Shown piece by piece: positions 50,364 through 57,759 of a stretch of 64,000 bases of DNA. Source of the DNA: CAYUVH01 sp964448135. GTDB lineage: Bacteria > Verrucomicrobiota > Verrucomicrobiia > Limisphaerales > UBA8199. Under the pieces are notes generated by a model. It searched no databases. It had not been told where the DNA came from and saw nothing but the letters and a program-made list of their open reading frames with translations. The DNA is taken from positions 1 to 64,000 of the forward strand of contig CAYUVH010000014.1 of assembly GCA_964448135.1 (NCBI GenBank), written 5' to 3'. The stretch's first letter is position 1; every line of letters starts with the position of its first letter. A program made the position numbers and the translations under genes.

Positions 50364-52052
50364 CTACTCGTGCCCCCAATCCGGATCGTCCGGGTGTTTC
50401 AAGTCCCACAACGGGCGCCGGCTGTGCACTTCGGGGAGCTTCTCGAAATTATATTCCGCCGGCGGCGAAGTCGTGGACCATTCGAGGGTCCAGGCGTCCC
50501 ACGGATCGTTGCCGGCCTTGTCACCCTTCAAGACCGAGTGAATGATGTTCGCCACAAAGAACAAAATGCCCACCGCCTGGAACGCAACCCCGATCGTCGA
50601 AAGCATGTTCCAGGTCTCCCAGCCGCGCCCGGCGTCGTAAGTGTAGATGCGCCGCGGCATCCCCAGGATGCCGGAAATATGCTGCGGGCCGAAGGTGAGA
50701 TTGAAGCCGATGAGGAAGACCCAGAAGTGCCACTTGCCGAGCTTTTCGCACATCATTTTGCCGGTGACCTTGGGAAACCAATAGTAGATCGCCGCGAAAA
50801 TGGTGAACAGCAGTCCGCCGATCAGCACGTAATGGAAGTGCGCCACCACGAAATAGGAATCGCTGAGCTGCCAGTCAAACGGCGCCACCGCCAGCATGAC
50901 ACCCGTGAGCCCGGCGCACAAAAACTGAAACAAAAACGCCACGGCAAACAGCATCGGCGTCCTGAAGCGAATCTTTCCTCCCCACATAGTGCCCAGCCAG
51001 TTGAAGAGTTTGATGCCGGTGGGGATGGCGACCAGCATCGTGGAAATCGCAAAGAACGTATTGCCCACGGCCGTCATGCCCACCGTGAACATATGGTGCG
51101 CCCACACCCCGAGGCTGATGAACCCGATCATCACCGTCGCGCCCACCATCACCGCGTAACCAAAGATCGGCTTGCGCGAAAAAACCGGAATGACCTCCGA
51201 CGCCACCGCGAAACCCGGCAAAATCAGGATGTAAACCTCGGGGTGGCCGAAAATCCAAAAGAAATGCTGCCACAACACCGCCGAGCCGCCCGCCTGCGTA
51301 TCAAAAAACTTCGCGCCCAAATAACGGTCCAGCAACAGCATGATCTGCGCGGCACTCAGCGGCGGCAGGGCGATTACGATCAGGCACGCCGCGAGAAACG
51401 TAATCCACACAAACAGCGGCATCCGCATCAGCGTCATGCCTTTGCAGCGCATCGTGATCACCGTCACGATCACGTTGATGGCGCTGGCGATGCTGCCGAT
51501 GCCCGCCGTCAAAATCGCGAGCACCCAATAGTCCGTGCTGTGTCCGCGTGAAAATGCCTTCCCTGTCAGGGGCGCGTAGGCAAACCAGCCGACGTCGGGC
51601 GCGCTGCCGGCGCCCGCCAGCCCCGGCGCGGCGAGATAGCTGAAATACAGCAGCAGCGCGCCAAAGAGAAAAATCCAGAACCCAAACGCGTTCAGCCGCG
51701 GAAACGCCATGTCCCGTGCGCCGATCATGAGCGGCACGAGGTAATTCATCAGCCCGGCGATGATCGGCATGCCGACCAGACACACCATCGCCGTGCCATG
51801 CATGGTGAACAGGCGGTTGAACATGTCCGGCGGCAGAAAATGATTGTCCGGCACCGCGAGCTGGATGCGGATCAGCGCCGCCATCGAACCCGACACCACG
51901 AAAAACACCAGCCCGGACAGGATATACATCACGCCCAGCTTCTTGTGGTCGGTCGTCGTGACCCACGCGTGGAGCAGGGTGGTGATGCCCGGTTTTTCGC
52001 GTCCGGTGGCGACCGTCACGGGCGGGGCAGTGGCGATGTTGGGCGCGGCCAT
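50364..52052 (-). CDS. coxA: Cytochrome c oxidase subunit I (aa3/caa3-type)
   Basis: A 562-residue heme-copper oxidase core with twelve helices. FTMHGTAMVC (heme a ligand His), FFWIFGHPEVYILILPGF (CuB His and cross-linked Tyr), WAHHMFTVG (CuB His pair) and VAHFHYVLIGG (heme ligands) are all present; the GHPEVY motif puts it in the A family. The start is three bases after the coxB stop. No K- or D-channel peculiarity is obvious from the sequence. Confidence 0.97.
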   Translation of the reverse strand: MAAPNIATAPPVTVATGREKPGITTLLHAWVTTTDHKKLGVMYILSGLVFFVVSGSMAALIRIQLAVPDNHFLPPDMFNRLFTMHGTAMVCLVGMPIIAGLMNYLVPLMIGARDMAFPRLNAFGFWIFLFGALLLYFSYLAAPGLAGAGSAPDVGWFAYAPLTGKAFSRGHSTDYWVLAILTAGIGSIASAINVIVTVITMRCKGMTLMRMPLFVWITFLAACLIVIALPPLSAAQIMLLLDRYLGAKFFDTQAGGSAVLWQHFFWIFGHPEVYILILPGFAVASEVIPVFSRKPIFGYAVMVGATVMIGFISLGVWAHHMFTVGMTAVGNTFFAISTMLVAIPTGIKLFNWLGTMWGGKIRFRTPMLFAVAFLFQFLCAGLTGVMLAVAPFDWQLSDSYFVVAHFHYVLIGGLLFTIFAAIYYWFPKVTGKMMCEKLGKWHFWVFLIGFNLTFGPQHISGILGMPRRIYTYDAGRGWETWNMLSTIGVAFQAVGILFFVANIIHSVLKGDKAGNDPWDAWTLEWSTTSPPAEYNFEKLPEVHSRRPLWDLKHPDDPDWGHE

Positions 52053-52055
52053 TGG

Positions 52056-53105
52056 TTATTTGAGCGTTTCCAGATAACTCACGATCTGGCTCACTTCGTT
52101 CGAATTGAGCAGCATGTTCGGCATCAGGCAACCGGGCTTGATCGTCTGCGGATCGCGCACCCATTGGAGCAATTTCGCCCGTGTGTTCGGCGCCGCGCCC
52201 GCCGCGATCGTCTCCCGCGTCATCAGCCGCGTCAGGTCCGGCCCGAATACTCCCACCGACGCCGTGCCTTCGATCCGATGGCAACTTACGCACGCGGTCT
52301 TCATGAACAAGTCGCGCCCATCGCTGGCGTTCTTATCCTTGACCACCGGCAGCGGCCGCTTTTGCTCTGCAATCCACTTCTCAAATTGTTCCGGCGTCTC
52401 CACCACCACGCGGATAAGCATTCTCGCGTGCTGTGCGCCGCAAAATTCCGCGCAATTTCCCAGGTAAGTCCCCGTCGCATAGGGCTCCACCCACATCTCG
52501 TTCGAGCGGTTGGGAATCACATCGGTCTTTCCCGCCAATTGCGGCACCCAAAAGCTGTGCGCCACGTCCGCCGATTCCAATTTCAGGCCGGTCGGCAGCC
52601 TTTTTTCCTTTGAGCTGACGGGGATGTGCAATTCATTCGCCGTGATGACGCCGTAGTCCGGATAGTGGATTTCCCACCACCATTGGTGCCCGACCACCCG
52701 CACTTTAAGGGCATTCGCCGGCAATTTCGCGTTCTGCACGTCGGCCACCGTCCGGGCCGTCACGAGCACCAGGACAAAAACAATCAATATCGGAATAATG
52801 GTCCAGGCCAGCTCGAGCTGGTTGCTGCCGTAAACTTGCGGGGGTTCCTTGCCTTCGTCGCCCGGCCGGCTGCGGAATTTAACGATCGCGTAGGTCAGCA
52901 AGCCGCCGACCACCAGGAAAATCGCGGTGCACACCAATATCGCCAGCAGGGAAATCTCGTACACCGCCTCCGCCGGCGCCGACAGGGGCTTGAAGATGTT
53001 GGCGACCGGGCGGAGTTCGCCGGCGAAGACGGTGCTCCCGGCGCTCAAAGTTCCCAGGCCCATTCCTGCGGCCCATCGGAACCAGCGCGGCATCTTCTTC
53101 CGCAT
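52056..53105 (-). CDS. coxB: Cytochrome c oxidase subunit II with fused cytochrome c (caa3)
   Basis: A 349-residue protein: signal peptide or first helix (to about 32), two-helix anchor (to about 115), CuA domain with VVGHQWWWEIHYP, the CuA ligands CAEFCGAQHARM and an upstream His in ADVAHSFWVP. Residues 265-349 are a cytochrome c with CVSCH and MPNM as distal ligand candidate. This makes the enzyme a caa3 oxidase. The ATG beginning MRKKMPRW was chosen because GGTGA lies seven bases upstream; an in-frame ATG six codons earlier is an alternative. Confidence 0.93.
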   Translation of the reverse strand: MRKKMPRWFRWAAGMGLGTLSAGSTVFAGELRPVANIFKPLSAPAEAVYEISLLAILVCTAIFLVVGGLLTYAIVKFRSRPGDEGKEPPQVYGSNQLELAWTIIPILIVFVLVLVTARTVADVQNAKLPANALKVRVVGHQWWWEIHYPDYGVITANELHIPVSSKEKRLPTGLKLESADVAHSFWVPQLAGKTDVIPNRSNEMWVEPYATGTYLGNCAEFCGAQHARMLIRVVVETPEQFEKWIAEQKRPLPVVKDKNASDGRDLFMKTACVSCHRIEGTASVGVFGPDLTRLMTRETIAAGAAPNTRAKLLQWVRDPQTIKPGCLMPNMLLNSNEVSQIVSYLETLK

Positions 53106-53156
53106 ATTCAAGTCACCGTCCATACATTGCTTGCGCCGTGAACTTACTTGTGGACT

Positions 53157-53186
53157 CCGCCAGCTATCGTGTCGCGTGGCTGGCGG
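53157..53186. promoter_or_regulatory. Hairpin in the coxB / 53383 divergent intergenic region
   Basis: CCGCCAGC (53157-53164) pairs perfectly with GCTGGCGG (53179-53186), 14-base loop. It lies about 50 bases upstream of coxB on the minus strand and could be in its 5' untranslated region. No U-tract, so it is not an evident terminator. Confidence 0.45.
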
Positions 53187-53210
53187 AATGTAAAATACTT
53201 TGTCGAGTTC

Positions 53211-53225
53211 GCTCAACGTTTGAGC
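53211..53225. promoter_or_regulatory. Palindrome GCTCAA-CGT-TTGAGC
   Basis: A perfect 6-3-6 palindrome near the middle of the divergent gap, with the size expected of an operator half-site pair. It could control coxB, the plus-strand glycosidase-like operon, or both. No matching regulator is evident in this window. Confidence 0.4.
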
Positions 53226-53284
53226 CGTCTCGGTTTTTGGCGGGCCTGCAAAAAAGTGGTGGCGGTTTACGCGATGCGAAAACC

Positions 53285-53305
53285 CCGCCCGCTTCCAGCG
53301 GGCGG
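53285..53305. other. GC-rich 9-bp hairpin upstream of the 53383 gene
   Basis: CCGCCCGCT-TCC-AGCGGGCGG forms a perfect 9-bp stem with a three-base loop, 78 bases before the start codon of the plus-strand gene. It is flanked by AAAACC on the left and AACGAACG on the right. It could be a 5' leader structure or a barrier to read-through between the divergent units. Confidence 0.5.
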
Positions 53306-53382
53306 AACGAACGGTTGAGTTCGTGCGATATTTCGTCGCTTGAGCACTTTCCTCCTGCTGCCAAACCCGCTTAAATCCATGC

Positions 53383-54825
53383 ATGCATTGGCGCAACCTC
53401 GGTATTCTTTTCGGGCTCCTGCTTCAATTCCGCGCGCCGGGAGCGGATGTCCTGTCCCTCGGCTCCCAGCGTGAGCTTTTCGTTGACCACTACCTCATCG
53501 AAAAGATGGACAACGCCCAACTCAAGCTCCACGAACCGCTGCGGGAAAACGTCGCGATCAAGTTCGACCAACCCTGGGAGGGCGGCTACTCCGCCTATAT
53601 CACCGTCTTCCAGGATGGCGATCTTTATCGCATGTATTACCGCGGCCTCCCCGTCGCCACGCGTGATGGCAGCCCTGAAGCCTCCGTCTGCTACGCCGAG
53701 TCCGCTGACGGCAAAACCTTTACCAAACCTTCGCTGGGCCTCGTTGAGCTGAACGGCTCCAGCAAAAACAACGTTCTCTTCACGAACGCCCCCTACAGCC
53801 ACAACTTCAGCCCGTTCCTCGATACCCGCCCCGGCGTCCCGGCCGCCGAAAAATACAAGGGACTCGCCGGCTACAATAAAGTCGGTCTGCGCGCCTATGT
53901 TTCCGGCGATGGCATCCACTGGACCGTTTGGCGCACGAACGCGGTGTTCACCAACGGCATCTTCGACTCCCAAAATGTCGCCTTCTGGTCGCCCTCCGAA
54001 CAAAAATACCTCTGCTACTTCCGCACCTGGAAAGGGAAAACCGACGGCGGCTTCCGCTGGATTTCGCGCACCACCAGCACTGACTTTGAGCATTGGACCG
54101 ACCCCGAGGAAATGGACCCTGGCGATACGCCGTTCGAACACCTCTACACCAATGGCACGCACCCCTACTACCGCGCACCGCAGATTTACATTGGCCTGGC
54201 GAAACGCTTTTTCCCCTCCAAAGCCGCGCTGCCCGCCGACCAGGCGAAGTCGTTGGTAACGAATCCTCATTACCGGGTCGCGTCCAGCGACTCCGTTTTT
54301 TTCACGTCCCGCGGCGGCCACCGCTATGACCGCACCTTCATGGAAGCCTTCATCCGCCCCGGCCCCACGCCCGAAGATTGGGTGAGCCGCGACAACACGC
54401 CCGCGCTCGGTGTCATCCCCGCGAAGGACAACCCGCGCGAAATGTACATCTACCGCCTCTCCCATTACGCCCAGCCCAGCGTCCACCTCGCTCGTTATTC
54501 GCTGCGCACCGACGGCTTTATCTCGGTGAACGCCCCGTACAAAGGCGGCGAAATTCTCACCAAACCATTCACCTTCACGGGCAACAAACTTGAAATCAAC
54601 TTCGCCACCAGCGCCGCCGGCGGCATCCAGGTCGAAATCCAGGACGCCAGCGGCAAACCCATCCCCGGCTTTGCCCTCGCCGATTCCCCCGAAATGATCG
54701 GCGACGAAATAGATCGCTCCGTCACCTGGAAGTCCGGCGCCGAACTCGTCAGACTCGCCGGTCAGCCCGTCCGCCTCCGCTTTGTCATGAAGGACGCCGA
54801 TCTCTATTCCCTCCGCTTCTTCTGA
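53383..54825 (+). CDS. Exported beta-propeller protein, glycosidase-like
   Basis: A 480-residue protein with a signal peptide (1-21). The bulk looks like a five-bladed propeller of the GH32/43/117-like superfamily: RELFVDHYLIEKM, YRMYYRG, VCYAESADGKTF, GLRAYVSGDGIHWTV, SRTTSTDFEHWTDP, then a small beta-sandwich tail from about 400 (KPFTFTGNKLEINF). The VDxxLI start is common in planctomycetal and verrucomicrobial proteins of this type. Substrate cannot be assigned; a catalytic set is not certain. Five bases separate it from the next gene, so the two form an operon. Confidence 0.75.
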   Translation: MHWRNLGILFGLLLQFRAPGADVLSLGSQRELFVDHYLIEKMDNAQLKLHEPLRENVAIKFDQPWEGGYSAYITVFQDGDLYRMYYRGLPVATRDGSPEASVCYAESADGKTFTKPSLGLVELNGSSKNNVLFTNAPYSHNFSPFLDTRPGVPAAEKYKGLAGYNKVGLRAYVSGDGIHWTVWRTNAVFTNGIFDSQNVAFWSPSEQKYLCYFRTWKGKTDGGFRWISRTTSTDFEHWTDPEEMDPGDTPFEHLYTNGTHPYYRAPQIYIGLAKRFFPSKAALPADQAKSLVTNPHYRVASSDSVFFTSRGGHRYDRTFMEAFIRPGPTPEDWVSRDNTPALGVIPAKDNPREMYIYRLSHYAQPSVHLARYSLRTDGFISVNAPYKGGEILTKPFTFTGNKLEINFATSAAGGIQVEIQDASGKPIPGFALADSPEMIGDEIDRSVTWKSGAELVRLAGQPVRLRFVMKDADLYSLRFF

Positions 54826-54830
54826 TTCCT

Positions 54831-56459
54831 TTGAAATCTCAATTTTCAAATTTGAAATTGTTCCTTTTGCTGCCCCTCCTTTTGCTTTTTCCCCAGCCGT
54901 CCTTCGCCGCCACCAACACGCCCGGCTGGCAGCAGCTCCACTCCCAGGCCCTGAATCACCCTCGCCGCATCATCTTCAACAACGACGGCAACGAACCCGT
55001 CTATTTCTGCAAAAAGCCCACCGCCGAAGCCCTCCTTGAACCTCGCACGCTAGCCCTCGCCGGGACGCAGGTGGATTCCATTTTTTATTGCACGTGGAGT
55101 TCGGGGTTCGGCGTCTTCACACACAACACCAAGGTTGGCCAGGTCTTCACCAACCGCGAGGCCATGTTCACCAACAATCTCACCGGCGAATTTCTTGCCC
55201 GCGGCATTGACCCGCTCCGTGTCATGGTGGACTTCGCGCACTCGAACCGCATGGAACTCTTCTGGTCCATGCGCATGAACGACACTCACGACGCCTCCCG
55301 CGCCGCCTACGGTCCCGTGATGTTCGCTGCCAATCCACTGAAGCGAGCGCATCCCGAATGGCTCATCGCCGACAAGGCCCATCCTCCAAAATACGGCACC
55401 TGGTCCGCCGTGAACTACAGCATCCCCGAAATCCGCGATCTCGCCTTCCGCTACTGCGAGGAAGTCTGCCGCAACTACGACGTGGACGGCCTCGAACTCG
55501 ATTTCTTCCGCCACGCCTTCTTCTTCAAAAGCTCCGCCACCGGCGCCGCCTGCACCCCCGCCGAGCTCGAACAAATGACCTCGCTCATCCGCCGCATCCG
55601 CGCCATGACCGAAGACCTCGGCCGCCAACGCGGCCGCCCCATCCTCCTCGCCATCCGCGTCCCCGATTCCGTCCCCTACGCCCGCTACATCGGCCTCGAC
55701 TGGGAAAAGTGGTTGAAGGACGGCCTCATAGACATCCTCATCGCCGGCGGCTACACCCAATTCAATCCCTGGGAAGACACCATCAAACTCGGCCACCAAT
55801 ACGGCGTCAAAGTCTATCCCTCCCTCGACGAACCCCGCCTGCGCGACCAGCCGGGTCTTCAACTTCGTCAAAGCGACTCCGTCTATCGGGGCCGCGCTCT
55901 GGAAGCCTTGGCTGCCGGCGTAGACGGCATATATATATTCAATTTCTTCTATTGGAACCGTCCGCTTTGGAAGGAATTGGGCGATCCTGCAATCCTGCGA
56001 CGGCTTGCGCGTACTTATGTGGCCAGTCCAATGGGTTTCGGCTCGATGCCCGTGCCACACCGCGGTTATCTGAATGTGCCCACCATTAATCCCTCCGATC
56101 AGATCCACATTCCGCCCGGGAAATCTGTCCGTTTGGATTTGTTTACGGCAGAGGAGGGAAGCTACCTCACCAATGGCATCGGGCCGATATTGAGACTCCG
56201 ATTCGAAAACCCATATTACTCTCCCGATACGAAGGTTTCATTGAACGGAAACGTTCTGGCCAACGGATGGCGCGATCCTTCGCGGGCGATTAGTGATATA
56301 CCTCCCGAAGGATGGGCTTGGGGCGCCCACTTCCTCGAATTCAACCTCGCTGGTCATCCTTTGCGCCCCTTCCGCAACGAAATCGAGATCACCTGTCCTG
56401 CCGATGAGCCATCCCCCTTGCGCCTGCAAGACATCTGGGTGACTTGCAGGCCTGACTAA
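54831..56459 (+). CDS. Exported putative glycoside hydrolase (TIM-barrel, GHL10-like)
   Basis: A 542-residue protein beginning at a TTG with a signal peptide (about 1-27, SNLKLFLLLPLLLLFPQPSFAA). The barrel shows RRIIFNNDGNEP, FYCTWSSG, FWSMRMNDTHDA, YDVDGLELDFFRHAF with an acidic pair typical of catalytic sites, and ILIAGGYTQFNPWED. A C-terminal beta-sandwich carries IHIPPGKSVRLDLF. It resembles the glycosyl-hydrolase-like 10 (GHL10/DUF4015) group found in Verrucomicrobia and Planctomycetes. TTG was chosen because the signal peptide begins right there and it is five bases after the preceding stop. Substrate unknown. Confidence 0.78.
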   Translation: MKSQFSNLKLFLLLPLLLLFPQPSFAATNTPGWQQLHSQALNHPRRIIFNNDGNEPVYFCKKPTAEALLEPRTLALAGTQVDSIFYCTWSSGFGVFTHNTKVGQVFTNREAMFTNNLTGEFLARGIDPLRVMVDFAHSNRMELFWSMRMNDTHDASRAAYGPVMFAANPLKRAHPEWLIADKAHPPKYGTWSAVNYSIPEIRDLAFRYCEEVCRNYDVDGLELDFFRHAFFFKSSATGAACTPAELEQMTSLIRRIRAMTEDLGRQRGRPILLAIRVPDSVPYARYIGLDWEKWLKDGLIDILIAGGYTQFNPWEDTIKLGHQYGVKVYPSLDEPRLRDQPGLQLRQSDSVYRGRALEALAAGVDGIYIFNFFYWNRPLWKELGDPAILRRLARTYVASPMGFGSMPVPHRGYLNVPTINPSDQIHIPPGKSVRLDLFTAEEGSYLTNGIGPILRLRFENPYYSPDTKVSLNGNVLANGWRDPSRAISDIPPEGWAWGAHFLEFNLAGHPLRPFRNEIEITCPADEPSPLRLQDIWVTCRPD

Positions 56460-56547
56460 TTTTCCGACCACGTCGCCCCTGCGCTCTACCTCCCCATCGG
56501 GCTTATCCGTTCTATTCCGAAATCCCTCAACTCTCAACCTTCAACCC

Positions 56548-57759
56548 TCAACTCTTTTTCGCCGCCACCTGCGCCGCCAACGCCTTCAAATCCTTCTTCC
56601 TCAAAACCCCCTCAATCAACTCCGGCAGCTTGTTCGGCGTACACCCAAAACACGGCACCCCAAACTCCGAAATCTTTTTCGCCAGCGGCTCGTTGAAACT
56701 CGGTACTCCGGTGTCTGACAGCGCCAGCAAACAAATCACCCGCACGCCCGATTCCACCATCTCTTTCAACCGGCGCACCAACTGCGCCTGATTCCCGCCT
56801 TCAAACAAATCGGTGATCATGATGAAGATCGTCTGCGCCGGGTCCGTGATAAACCTCTCGCAGTAGGCCACCGATTTGTTGATGTCTGTCCCACCGCCAA
56901 GCTGCACCCCGAAAATCATATCCACCGGATCACTGCCGCATTGCTCGGTCAGGTCCACGACCTCCGTGTCGAACGCCACCACGCGCGTGTTCAATGCCGG
57001 CAGCGACGAAAAAATCGAGCCCGTCACCGACCCGTACACGACCGACTCCGCCATCGAGCCGCTCTGGTCCATGTCCACGATCACCGTCCACTGATTCGAC
57101 CGTTGCGCGCGCGAGTAGAAATACACCTTGTCCGGTACGATGGTGCCCAGCGCCGGCTGATAATTCTTGAGATTCCGTCCGATGGTCCATTTCCAGTCAA
57201 TTGAAGCGGCATGGGGCAGGGGAGAGTGCTCGTTGCGATTCAACGCGCCCATCACTGCCTGTCTGAGTTTCTGCTCCAGCAACCGCTTGATTTTCTCCAC
57301 CACCGCCCGCACCACCATTCGCGCCGTTTCTTTTGTGCGCTCGGGAATGCGGCCCTTCAACGACATGAGCGTTCCCACGAGCTGTGTATTCGGCTCCACG
57401 TTCTTCAACGTCTCCGGCTCGAACAAAAGCTGCGTCAGCCCCTTCCGCTCGATGGCGTCGTTTTGAATCACCGCCACCACGTCCTCTTTGAAATAGGAAC
57501 GAATGTCCCCCAGCCACTTCGCCAGGTTAGGCGCGGACGGCCCCAGCCCTGCCGAGCGTTTGCCACCTCGCGGCGTGCCTTCCTCGCCAGTGGTCTCGTC
57601 GTAGATCGCCGCCAGCGCCTCATCCATCGCCATCTGTTCCGGCGACAGCCCACAACCCTGCGCTCCGCCTGCGCCCATCCGCGCGAGCGATTCCTGCGCG
57701 TGCTGGCCGAGGATCAGCCGCCAGCGGGCTATTTGAGTGGGATCAACCGGCGCGCTCAT
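56548..57759 (-). CDS. vWA-domain protein of the MoxR/DUF5682 cluster
   Basis: A 403-residue cytoplasmic protein. N-terminal 200 residues are helical and contain RTKETARMVVRAVVEKIKR. A von Willebrand A domain fills about 222-390: MIDAS Asp231-x-Ser233-x-Ser235 (VDMDQSGSMAES), then VVAFDTEVVDLTEQ and IMITDLFEGG. Such proteins act as partners of MoxR AAA+ ATPases, passing substrates or metal-dependent signals. In E. coli the yehP product has, as I recall, the same type. It overlaps the DUF5682 gene by four bases (ATGA). Confidence 0.88.
   Translation of the reverse strand: MSAPVDPTQIARWRLILGQHAQESLARMGAGGAQGCGLSPEQMAMDEALAAIYDETTGEEGTPRGGKRSAGLGPSAPNLAKWLGDIRSYFKEDVVAVIQNDAIERKGLTQLLFEPETLKNVEPNTQLVGTLMSLKGRIPERTKETARMVVRAVVEKIKRLLEQKLRQAVMGALNRNEHSPLPHAASIDWKWTIGRNLKNYQPALGTIVPDKVYFYSRAQRSNQWTVIVDMDQSGSMAESVVYGSVTGSIFSSLPALNTRVVAFDTEVVDLTEQCGSDPVDMIFGVQLGGGTDINKSVAYCERFITDPAQTIFIMITDLFEGGNQAQLVRRLKEMVESGVRVICLLALSDTGVPSFNEPLAKKISEFGVPCFGCTPNKLPELIEGVLRKKDLKALAAQVAAKKS

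Noticed and set aside
53371..54849. 492-codon open frame on the minus strand
   Set aside because: Antisense of the exported propeller protein; Gly/Val/Ala-rich with no fold, while the plus strand has a signal peptide and domain motifs.
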